The notes below the pieces were generated by a model that made no database searches, was not told where the DNA came from, and saw only the letters and a program-made list of their open reading frames with translations. Below, piece by piece: positions 19,443-28,101 of a stretch of 64,000 bases of DNA. Both the position numbers and the translations under genes were made by a program. The stretch is taken from the NCBI GenBank assembly GCA_950073835.1, contig CATMRP010000002.1, positions 19,207 to 83,206 of the forward strand, in the 5' to 3' direction. Positions within the stretch are counted from its first letter, which is position 1; every line of letters begins with the position of its first letter. Origin of the DNA: an uncultured Alteromonadaceae bacterium (GTDB taxonomy: Bacteria; Pseudomonadota; Gammaproteobacteria; Enterobacterales; Alteromonadaceae).

Positions 19443-22229
19443 CTATTCTCCGCTTAATGGTGCAGTATCTTCCTCATCTGCAATACCATCACCGTCTGAA
19501 TCGGAATCTGCAGTCAACCCTGATGCAGTAATTTGCGCTTCTGTTGCCGACAACAGGAAGAAGTTAGGCATGCCATCCGTGTCGGTATCGATAAAGGCAA
19601 TGTCAGATGCCGGGAAGTCATCCTGTGTGGCAATAATTTCAGATAACGTAACAATGTAATCAATCACATCGGCTTCTTCGTTAACATCGTTATTCACTAA
19701 AGCTGTAGCCGCATCATACATACCTGCATTGGCGTTCAATTCAATCAAGGATTCAATAACACCTTGTAATTCATTGGTAGACAACAACAACGATTGGTTA
19801 GTCACTTCAGTAATTGTTGCTTTCAAAGTTGCTAACTGTGCAGGCACAACTGTCGCGTAGTCGTCATTCATTCCCGCCTGACGTCGCAGCGCGCTTTCCA
19901 CAGGGTATATTGCGTAACCACTACTGCTCACTTCACCATCATCAGAAACGGCTAAATTTGCTAACTCACTCACAATATCGTCTATCAAATCTTCGGTAAG
20001 GGTTTGTTCGTTTAACAGTTTGGTCACGGCAGAGAGCGCTGAGGCTAAGTAATCTTCTGCGGGGCTGATGTTGCCAAAACTAGCTAATGCAGTGGCTATT
20101 TCAAGGTAACCGTTTAATTGAGCAATGCCGTCGTCAGTCAGCAATGCTGTTTCCTGGCCCGAACTCACTGCGGCGGCAAGCATGCCGTCAGTATCATCGG
20201 TAACAGCAAATGACGGGATCAGGTTTTTGTAAGCCTCCCGAGCCACACTGGTTGAAACTAATCCAGCTTCAGTGGATAAGTAGGTATCCACTAACGTTTT
20301 GCATGCAGCTTGTTTAGAAGAAACGTCTTCGCCCAGGGAATCAAGCAGTGAAATTACTCGCCAGCAGCCCCAGTCGCCGGTTATATAGCGATCAGTCGAT
20401 AACCCCGCATTTTCCTCAACATAGGCCTGTGTATTGAGCACATTGTCAAACGCATAGTTCAGCACTGTAACGGCGAGAGTATTTTCTTGCAGACTGATTA
20501 ATTTAATCGCAGTTTTACCTGCACGATCCCCCAGGTTTTCATCCACCAGAATTTCGTAGTAAGCGCGTAAATCATCCTTCTCGGTAACAAAATAATCGTA
20601 AGCCGCTTGAGATGCCTCGGCAACCGTTGCCCCCTCAAGTAACCCGTTGACTACCTGATAAGCAAACACCTCTTCCAGCGCATCTTCATAATCACCGTCT
20701 TCTGGATCGATAATCGCCAGGGCCGGATTGGTCGCTAGATCAGGGTATAACCCCTCTAGAACACCCGCTACTGTCTCCACTGGCGTTAGCGATGAATCAT
20801 AGGTGGCTTGTGCATATTCATTCGCTTCATAAGTGTACTCAGCGTCGTAGCTTACGTCAGTAAACAACGCCAGAGTTTTTGCTGCATAGTCCTTCGACTT
20901 ATCATAAGCCTGAATAATATAATAGTAATCAGCAACATAGCTTAAATAGAATGACCGTGTACGGTAAGCAGGAAAGCCACCACTCTCTCGCCAACCGATT
21001 CCTTCCGCCATAGTCGCCATGTTGTCGATGGCAAATTCGGCCTTCTCGCGATCTTCATCGCTGAAGGTCGATAAGTATGTTGCTACTCTGTCGCGAACCT
21101 GAGAATAAGCTGCAACTACAAAACGACCATACGCTGTAGAGTATTCTTCTTCTTTAATGGCATTGGCAAAGATATTGATTGACGTTAACAGGTTCTCGGC
21201 CAGTTCACTTTCGCCAGCGTCAATATAATCATTCATTAGCAATTGATAGAAAGCCGCATCGCTGGAGCTGATATTGGTTAAGCCTTTTTCCGCCAGATAT
21301 TGGTTAAAGGCAGACTCAGCTTCGGTTCGTAAGGTATTTGCCAGAGCTGTTTTATTTGCCGAATCCAGCGCCCTGGCAATTGAGCGCAGCGCTTCACCCC
21401 GAATATCATTCTGACCTATAGTAGCAACCAGTTCAGCACCTTTATCTTCAAAACCAGCAATGTAATAGCCTTTGGCAATCTCAGCAGTTACCTCGTCCTG
21501 CGCTTCTTCGTCAGAAGAGGTTTCAAGCAGCGCTTCGGCTGATTTTAAGTGGGAATAATCCGACGCAAAGTAATAATTGAGTTTATCTGCATTGGTGGTA
21601 AAGGCAGGTTGTAAATCAATCGTGGCTTCTACCGGTGCAGCAATAATGCCGTCAGTAAAGCTGACAGTAAAATTCTGATCAATTTGTTCTAAACTCGCTG
21701 GCGTGTAAGTAAATGCCCCGGTAGCAGCATCCAGCTCAAGGTTGCCGGATGCTGGTTGGGTTACAACGCTAAAAGTTATTGTATCTCCGTCAGCATCGGT
21801 GACACCTAGCGTGCCCGAGCTGCTACCCTGGCTGCTCACCACGACACTGCTTGTTTGCAATACGGGAGCATCGTTGATATTGATAACGGTAAATGTAACC
21901 GTTGCTGTTGCCGTAGCTTTACCATCTGAAACCTGCACAGTTACGCTGTCTCCCCCGGCAAAATCAGCCGCTGGCGTATACGTAAATGCACCATTTGATT
22001 CCAAAGCAAACACCCCATTTGATGCGGCGGATGCGACTGTATAGGTCAGCGTGTCACTGTTGTTCGCATCACTTGCAACAACGCTGTCAGACACACTAGT
22101 GTCTTCGTCCAGCGTATAGCTGTAATCTGATGAAAATTCGGGGGCTTTATTATCTGAACCACCGCCACACGCAGATAGCGAAGAAGCTATAGCAACCGCA
22201 AGCAAACAGCGGTTAATTTTAAATATCAT
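19443..22229 (-). CDS. Large lipoprotein: cadherin-like/Tandem-95 type repeats, alpha-helical repeat body, C-terminal Asp-rich Ca-binding-like motif
   Basis: Lipobox SLSACGGGSDN; two Ig/cadherin-like repeats (SVTVQVSDGKATATATVTFTVININDAPV); C-term DSDSDGDGIADEEDTAP. Confidence 0.82.
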   Translation of the reverse strand: MIFKINRCLLAVAIASSLSACGGGSDNKAPEFSSDYSYTLDEDTSVSDSVVASDANNSDTLTYTVASAASNGVFALESNGAFTYTPAADFAGGDSVTVQVSDGKATATATVTFTVININDAPVLQTSSVVVSSQGSSSGTLGVTDADGDTITFSVVTQPASGNLELDAATGAFTYTPASLEQIDQNFTVSFTDGIIAAPVEATIDLQPAFTTNADKLNYYFASDYSHLKSAEALLETSSDEEAQDEVTAEIAKGYYIAGFEDKGAELVATIGQNDIRGEALRSIARALDSANKTALANTLRTEAESAFNQYLAEKGLTNISSSDAAFYQLLMNDYIDAGESELAENLLTSINIFANAIKEEEYSTAYGRFVVAAYSQVRDRVATYLSTFSDEDREKAEFAIDNMATMAEGIGWRESGGFPAYRTRSFYLSYVADYYYIIQAYDKSKDYAAKTLALFTDVSYDAEYTYEANEYAQATYDSSLTPVETVAGVLEGLYPDLATNPALAIIDPEDGDYEDALEEVFAYQVVNGLLEGATVAEASQAAYDYFVTEKDDLRAYYEILVDENLGDRAGKTAIKLISLQENTLAVTVLNYAFDNVLNTQAYVEENAGLSTDRYITGDWGCWRVISLLDSLGEDVSSKQAACKTLVDTYLSTEAGLVSTSVAREAYKNLIPSFAVTDDTDGMLAAAVSSGQETALLTDDGIAQLNGYLEIATALASFGNISPAEDYLASALSAVTKLLNEQTLTEDLIDDIVSELANLAVSDDGEVSSSGYAIYPVESALRRQAGMNDDYATVVPAQLATLKATITEVTNQSLLLSTNELQGVIESLIELNANAGMYDAATALVNNDVNEEADVIDYIVTLSEIIATQDDFPASDIAFIDTDTDGMPNFFLLSATEAQITASGLTADSDSDGDGIADEEDTAPLSGE

Positions 22230-22292
22230 TACAGAACCTCTTTAAGAATATTTTATTCAAAACAACATAATCTTAAACATAGCATTAATCGC

Positions 22293-22313
22293 AAATGAGA
22301 TCCATTATCATTT
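22293..22313. promoter_or_regulatory. Putative Fur box
   Basis: aaatgagatccattatcattta upstream of the 22229 minus-strand start and within the divergent intergenic region to 22536. Confidence 0.6.
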
Positions 22314-22535
22314 ACATTATTATTTAGATATACTAATTTACAAAATAATTGAAAATCTGGTACGAGACCATTGTCTTTGCTCTTTTCAGTGAAAGCACTA
22401 TCATTTTATATTGTGATTTAATCTGGCCAGTGTTTAATTAACACCCAGATAGTGCAAGTCACTCAGTAGAGAAGCTGGAATTTATAATTTTTAATTCTAC
22501 ATTTAGTATCTAAAGGGAATTTTTAAATCATCATA

Positions 22536-23399
22536 ATGATAGTCAAAAAGTTAACTACCTACAGTTTGATAATTAATCTAATACTGGCCACTGGCCTGTA
22601 TTATTCGTCAACCTGGGCTAACACAGAACGCCCGGGTTCAGGCGTGCAAAATAATCAAGGCAGTCTTTTTGAATTACCGACTAAAGCGAACTCCAAAAAG
22701 CAAGTGACAGAGCGTTTACGCCATGATGTGGGCATAGCAGGATCAGACAACTGCGATCTTTTTTCTGACTCATTTCTTAGCGACAACGCTGACAATGTAG
22801 CATGGTTAACCTACGCCAAAGCCCAAGAACGAGTTGAGCATGAAAGACGCAAAATTATGTATGGAGAAATGAGAAGTTAAAAACTCTCCCGGGGAGAAGG
22901 CCTGCTCAACGCCATCGATAATGGTGACTTACTCATTAATGAGCAGTTTAAACCAGGCGCCCCTCATTTCACCCCCTTAATGCATGCCATTCAGAGCGAT
23001 CAAAAGGCCATTTCTGTCGAAACCGTGAATCAGTTTCTCGCTCGCGGCGCAATTGTGCATAACAATTATCAGTGGATTGATATTGCTAGCCGCACCAGCC
23101 CGGAAGTCGTACAGGTGCTTATCGGCAATGGTTTGGAACCCAATACTAAAACGGCATGGTACCAACACTCTACAGATTTAATTACTCAAGCTGTGTTAAG
23201 CGGCAATTTGGAACTGGCAGACTATTTAACATCGCTTGGGTATTCCTATAGCCGAACTGCTGTCAAGCGAGAGTATAAAGAGCAGCGCCTCAACAGCGAT
23301 TTCACCGAGCGTGAGGTGACCCTCGGCGAAATCATTAAGTCATCAGGGCGTCGAGTAAAAAACAAAGAAGAGGTACTGGATTACCTCGCTACCCATTGA
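22536..23399 (+). pseudogene. Ankyrin-like paralog interrupted by a single in-frame TAA (22878-22880)
   Basis: ORFs 22536-22880 and 22980-23399 are in the same frame; reading past TAA gives KLSRGEGLLNAIDNGDLLINEQ...PLMHAIQSDQKAISVETVNQFLARGAIVHNN. Confidence 0.75.
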
Positions 23400-23412
23400 A
23401 CAGGGGGAATGA

Positions 23413-24242
23413 ATGCCTTTATATCGATGGATTTTTCTTTTTGCCAGTTTAACGGTTAATGCTGGATTAGAGTATTTACTGATTAAAACGGAATTTTATC
23501 CTGCCAATGGCGCCGCAATATCAAATATTCCCAATCAATTAGCCTCACACCATGAAGCATTTAAAAACAGTGAGAGAATCAGTTCAATAGCAATATCAGT
23601 GGCGAAGGAAGAGCAGGTTTGCACACAGGAAGTCAACGCTGAGTTGCTGACCCTATACACCGATGATCCCAAACTTAGGGCCTTGGTTCGGTTACAAAAC
23701 ATCAAAATCAGAGAGTTTCATAATCAATTGGCAAACACGAAGGAAGATAATCTTGTTAGCGTACTGCTCGCAGCCATCGATGCCGGTGAAATTGGTATTA
23801 ATGAATCTATAGGTATAGCCCCACCGCTGCTAACGGTATTGATGCGAAAAAATCAATCACTGCATCTGAACTTGATAGCTTTTTCGCGCGTGGCGCTACT
23901 GTTCATGACAACTCTGATTTATCACACAACGTTTTATCTGGGCACTCTCCAGAGATTATAAAAGTGTTCCTTGATGCTGGTTTTGATCCTAATAAACTAC
24001 ATGACGAAGATTCGAACCTTCCAAACTTAACAACCATGGCTTTTGCACAAGGCAACTATGAGGCTGTAGATTACCTTGAATCCATTGGTTATTACCTGCA
24101 GGAGGAAGTAATGGTATCAATGAAGAATGCATCTGGAGAAAATGAGCGGAAACTTTTACCTCTGAAAGAAGCCATAGAGATGAGTCAGCGAATGCCAGAG
24201 GAATTAAAAGCAAAGCAGCTTGAATATTTGCGTAATAAATAA
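23413..24242 (+). pseudogene. Ankyrin-like paralog with frameshift near 23827-23834
   Basis: Frame 1 reads LLAAIDAGEIGINESIGIAPPLL; the -1 frame continues ANGIDAKKSITASELDSFFARGATVHDN...IIKVFLDAGFDPNKLHDED... Confidence 0.78.
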
Positions 24243-24560
24243 TTATTTAGAACTAACTTGGCGGGGTAGTGCAGGCTTAACCGACCAGTATACTTTACCA
24301 ATCAAATCGCCTTTATTCACCACGCCAATCTGGTTAGCAGAGATCGATTCAGCAATGTTGTCTCCACTTAGATAAAAAGTATCCTTTGCAGTATTTACTG
24401 CAATAACGCGTTTTACAACGGTACCAAATGTGGCAGTTCTGACAACAACCAGATCTTTCAGGTTTACTCTGCTAAAAGGCATTTTTACCGCCAGAACAAA
24501 AGTATCTGGCGGTAAGGTGGGTAGCATACTCCGGCCGGTTATACGCAGGATCTTAAACAT
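24243..24560 (-). CDS. sodX: Nickel-type superoxide dismutase maturation protease (S26 family)
   Basis: GRSMLPTLPPDTFVLAVK Ser motif, VVKRVIAV Lys motif, YLSGDN; overlaps the sodN stop (TGATG); start MFKILR. Confidence 0.88.
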   Translation of the reverse strand: MFKILRITGRSMLPTLPPDTFVLAVKMPFSRVNLKDLVVVRTATFGTVVKRVIAVNTAKDTFYLSGDNIAESISANQIGVVNKGDLIGKVYWSVKPALPRQVSSK

Positions 24561-25057
24561 CACAGATCCGGATAAAGTACTTGCTCTGCGGGCGGGTAAG
24601 GACATGTCACCATTTTAGTTGCAACACCTTTGGTCTCCCAAAAGTAACCGGCAAATTGATTTACCAATTCCAATAGTTTTACGCACTTTTCACGATCTAC
24701 ATGCTGTTTACAGGCTGAACCGGCAAGCATAATAGAGTGCACCAACTCATGGGTATCCGGAAATTTTTCAAATTGTGGGACTTTAAAATAGTCTCCCCAA
24801 ATTACCCGTACTTCCGACTTTACTTTTTCAGCATGAATTTCCTTTTCGCGAACCAAGCGGCTCAGGGTCGACATTTGACTTACCGTTAAACTGCCTTTTT
24901 CTTCAAGTTCAATAAGTAAATCCGTGAAGCGGATAACGCTTAAGGCCGCCAGTTGGGCGGTAGAAGGATCATAAATTTTACACGGAATATCGCAATGAGC
25001 GCTGGCCAAATCAAACTTTACATGAGCATCAATTGAGTTAAGAAGCTGATAAAACAT
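24560..25057 (-). CDS. sodN: Nickel superoxide dismutase
   Basis: Ni-hook HCDIPCKIYDPSTAQLAALSV preceded by short leader MFYQLLNSIDAHVKFDLASA; adjacent sodX. Confidence 0.95.
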   Translation of the reverse strand: MFYQLLNSIDAHVKFDLASAHCDIPCKIYDPSTAQLAALSVIRFTDLLIELEEKGSLTVSQMSTLSRLVREKEIHAEKVKSEVRVIWGDYFKVPQFEKFPDTHELVHSIMLAGSACKQHVDREKCVKLLELVNQFAGYFWETKGVATKMVTCPYPPAEQVLYPDL

Positions 25058-25062
25058 AGTAT

Positions 25063-25272
25063 TCACTCTCCGGTTGACTGAAAGCGGCCGAGCGCTTTGT
25101 AGATAGCAAACATACAAGCCAGGCCCACAGCAGCAATCGAAAGTAAGAACAGAGCATGAATAAACATACTGCTCCAGTGGTTATGATCATGACCTTCGTG
25201 CGATAAAGCAACTGGGCTAAATAAAGTTAAGACAAGGACCAGCTGTAGCCAGCAATTTTTTACATGTTGCAT
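25063..25272 (-). CDS. Small membrane protein with N-terminal His-rich segment
   Basis: Signal/TM, SHEGHDHNHW, second TM; tightly upstream of sodN. Confidence 0.65.
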   Translation of the reverse strand: MQHVKNCWLQLVLVLTLFSPVALSHEGHDHNHWSSMFIHALFLLSIAAVGLACMFAIYKALGRFQSTGE

Positions 25273-25295
25273 TTATTTCTCCTTATAAGAATGCT

Positions 25296-25784
25296 TCAGT
25301 GAACCGAGGGGCCTGATTGATAGAGGTAAGTGTTATTAATACGCTGCTTTGGGGTGAAATTGTCAAAACTGCCATATTCATTCTCAAACCAACTCAGTTG
25401 ACGATGTGCAAGTTGACATCCCCAACAGGTACCTGGGGTTTCACCATGCTTACAAAATACTGCTATCACCCGTTGCCTTGCTTGCACCAATGCATTCCAA
25501 GCTTGGCGCAGACTATTTTCCCGCACGTAAAGATCAGCCAGATTATGGTAACTCACCAGCAATGCGCCGAGTGATTGCCGGGATGTGGGCTGATGCTTGA
25601 TTAACGGATCAACTAACTCAATTGCTTTGAGGTAACAAAACAATGCAAGTAAAGTATGGTAATTCTCAAAATATTCATTGCCCTGGGAAATAGCATCGCT
25701 CCATTCTTTATAAAGAATGTCAAAGCGATTCCTTTTCACCTCATGATTTTCTGTGAAACTAGTTTGCATTAAAATTTCCTCCAC
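25296..25784 (-). CDS. Hypothetical helical/TPR-like protein with CxxxxCxxC-like Cys cluster
   Basis: Helical repeat-like sequence; CKHGETPGTCWGC; in NiSOD operon. Confidence 0.6.
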   Translation of the reverse strand: MEEILMQTSFTENHEVKRNRFDILYKEWSDAISQGNEYFENYHTLLALFCYLKAIELVDPLIKHQPTSRQSLGALLVSYHNLADLYVRENSLRQAWNALVQARQRVIAVFCKHGETPGTCWGCQLAHRQLSWFENEYGSFDNFTPKQRINNTYLYQSGPSVH

Positions 25785-26157
25785 CAGATCCGCTAGGAAC
25801 TTTTGGACTTTGCTTAGCGTATACCTCCTGGTAACTCAAAGCGGTCATTAGAGCGGCCACTCTAAGATTCATTGCTTGTTGGTATTCAACAAGACCTAGC
25901 ACTTCATATGCTGCACAAATGAATCCGGCAAGCGTTTGCATTTTTTTTACAAGCTGTCGGTTTTGCCCCTCTTCAACCTCAAGCAAAATCGCCGTAATAT
26001 CAAAAGCGCAACCGAGATATGGAATACTCTCTCTGTATTCGCCACCGTAAAACAAGGTTGTTCCTTGAAACTCATCTCTGGCTAGGAAGCAAACTGCCTC
26101 CTGAGGATGACCATACACCCAGTCAGAATGTTTAGCGCATAAAAATGAAATCTGCAT
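25759..26157 (-). CDS. Hypothetical helical protein
   Basis: First ORF behind a Fur-like box; overlaps the next ORF by 26 nt. Confidence 0.6.
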   Translation of the reverse strand: MQISFLCAKHSDWVYGHPQEAVCFLARDEFQGTTLFYGGEYRESIPYLGCAFDITAILLEVEEGQNRQLVKKMQTLAGFICAAYEVLGLVEYQQAMNLRVAALMTALSYQEVYAKQSPKVPSGSGGGNFNAN

Positions 26158-26199
26158 TGAAGTGCCCTCCTGATATTACTGTAGTACTACCTCTCAATA

Positions 26200-26231
26200 A
26201 TTGCAAACGATAATTATTTGTATTTGCATTT
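26200..26231. promoter_or_regulatory. Putative Fur box(es) upstream of NiSOD operon
   Basis: attgcaaacgataattatttgtatttgcatt immediately upstream of the 26157 minus-strand start. Confidence 0.6.
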
Positions 26232-26232
26232 A

Positions 26233-27444
26233 TTATTCAAAGATAAACCAGTATCCGTAACCAACTAACGCTGCTGGTATTGCAGAGTAGAGCGTGGCCA
26301 GTGCAGCAGCTCTTGGTGACAAAGCGATAGCCGGGAATAATGCGTCCCCGTCATTACTGATTGCATTACCTAATTGTGCTGAAAACGGTATTGCCCCATT
26401 CAGGTAGAGGCTGGTGACCAAAATTTGTGGGCCACAGCCAGGCAATAGGCCTATCAAAATTGCTATGCCTACCACCAATGGCCCCATAGAGTGAAACAAG
26501 GCTGACAAGTCAAGATTCAACCCAAAAACTAAGAGTTCAAACAGCAAAAAGGCAACAACCACCCATGCCAAGACAAATTGTGTATCCATTGCTGATTTTA
26601 GCCGCCAGTTAATTGGAGGGGCACACTCCTCTTCCCGAGCAACGGATGAATAATTTGGTGAGTCATTATTTAGCGCCCAAAGCGTAATGCAGGAAAATGC
26701 GAGTACACTTCCGAGTAATTCAAGCGTACTTGCTGAAACACCCAGCAGTTCAGAAACATCAATCTGAAAAGCCAGCAAAGTGGCAATGAAAAGTGATGGC
26801 CCTATCATTATTAACCAGAAACGGCTTGAATAGTTTGCAGTTCTAAGTTTAGGTTTCGGCTCTTTAGGTTGATGGGCTGCCGTGTCTTGTATTGGCATTG
26901 CAACCATTTCGGCACGATAATTATGTAATCGATTCACAATTAAACCTGAAAACATGCCGGTGACAACACTTATAGCCAGCACGGTGATCCCATCAATCGG
27001 CGACTGCGCTATCAGGAGGAACGCGGCATCTCCCATGGTACTAGTGAGAACAGCAACAACTGCACCAAAACTACTAGCGCCTTTAGTGTACTGAGTTACA
27101 ACGATAATCGCCCCACCACATCCGGGTAAAGCTCCCAACCCAGCAGCCAGCCCTACCTCGTAAACGGGATGGGCAGCCACAAATCGACTAACCATTTCAG
27201 GAGTTACACGGTGCGTAGCAAGGTAGTACAACGCTAACGACGCATACACAAAAGCTGCCACTTGAAAGTACGCATCAGACAATGCTTGCAAAGTCAGTTG
27301 GCGTGTCGCTGGAATACACGCTAGTAGAGCAAAACTTAGTGGCATCCAGAGCCGCAGGTTAAAGTGAAGGGAGTACTTTTCAACCTTTTTATAACGTTGT
27401 AATACTGATGAAAGCTCGGCCATCAGGTGTCTCCTCGAGTTCAA
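26233..27444 (-). CDS. Putative 10TM heavy-metal (manganese/arsenic-type) exporter, ArsP_2/PF11449-like
   Basis: Two homologous halves each with LPGCGG/LPGCGP and GDA motifs; ~10 hydrophobic segments. Confidence 0.78.
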   Translation of the reverse strand: MNSRRHLMAELSSVLQRYKKVEKYSLHFNLRLWMPLSFALLACIPATRQLTLQALSDAYFQVAAFVYASLALYYLATHRVTPEMVSRFVAAHPVYEVGLAAGLGALPGCGGAIIVVTQYTKGASSFGAVVAVLTSTMGDAAFLLIAQSPIDGITVLAISVVTGMFSGLIVNRLHNYRAEMVAMPIQDTAAHQPKEPKPKLRTANYSSRFWLIMIGPSLFIATLLAFQIDVSELLGVSASTLELLGSVLAFSCITLWALNNDSPNYSSVAREEECAPPINWRLKSAMDTQFVLAWVVVAFLLFELLVFGLNLDLSALFHSMGPLVVGIAILIGLLPGCGPQILVTSLYLNGAIPFSAQLGNAISNDGDALFPAIALSPRAAALATLYSAIPAALVGYGYWFIFE

Positions 27445-27474
27445 TACTCTTACGATACACCCTTTAAACGCAAT

Positions 27475-27497
27475 TGAAAATCATTATCATTAATATT
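27475..27497. promoter_or_regulatory. Putative Fur box
   Basis: tgaaaatcattatcattaatat upstream of the 27444 minus-strand start. Confidence 0.6.
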
Positions 27498-27762
27498 TAA
27501 TTGATCGTGATATAATAGATAGAAAACCCATAAATCAGGTCTATTTAGCTACACTTAACATTCTCTTTTTGTTGCGATATACAATACAACTGATACAACA
27601 TCAAAAAAGTCACATTCCAGCGGCTGTTTTTCAGCCAGGCACGGCTACTAATACGTTTATGAATGCCAATAAAATTTTGACGAATCCAGCCACTTAAGAT
27701 TCTGGCCTGACTATTCAAACCGCGAATTTAGAAAGATGAAAATCGAGAAATAGTGGTCTCCT

Positions 27763-28101
27763 TTACGAATAGTGACTATCCGCTTCTTTCGCTATTTCAT
27801 TACGTAAATCACCGATTATTGCCAACAAAGTCTGACTGTATGCAAAAGCGATGTTTCCTTCAGACTTTCCTTTCAACCACAGCCCATTGATAAACTCTCT
27901 GATTAGACTCAAACGTTGATATTTCTGCTTTTGCAGCAAAGCAAAAATGGCAATATTCAAATGCCCCAGGTAACGTTTTACGTGCCGTTGCTGCGCAGCA
28001 AACAAGGCCAGCGATTGCCAGATTGCCAACCGACTCCCTAGAGCAGAATCGAAACATCTATTCTGTACTTTTGAGGTATCTATTCGAGGACCCCCTGACA
28101 A
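27763..28101 (-). CDS. Hypothetical protein
   Basis: ORF overlapping 28080 ORF by 22 nt in co-oriented cluster; no family recognised. Confidence 0.5.
   Translation of the reverse strand: MSGGPRIDTSKVQNRCFDSALGSRLAIWQSLALFAAQQRHVKRYLGHLNIAIFALLQKQKYQRLSLIREFINGLWLKGKSEGNIAFAYSQTLLAIIGDLRNEIAKEADSHYS

Noticed and set aside
23842-23855. Programmed -1 frameshift at the A6 run (gcgaaaaaatca) in the third ankyrin-like paralog
   Set aside because: Paralog alignment places the frame change upstream of the A-run near 23827-23834, so an ordinary indel or sequencing error is more likely
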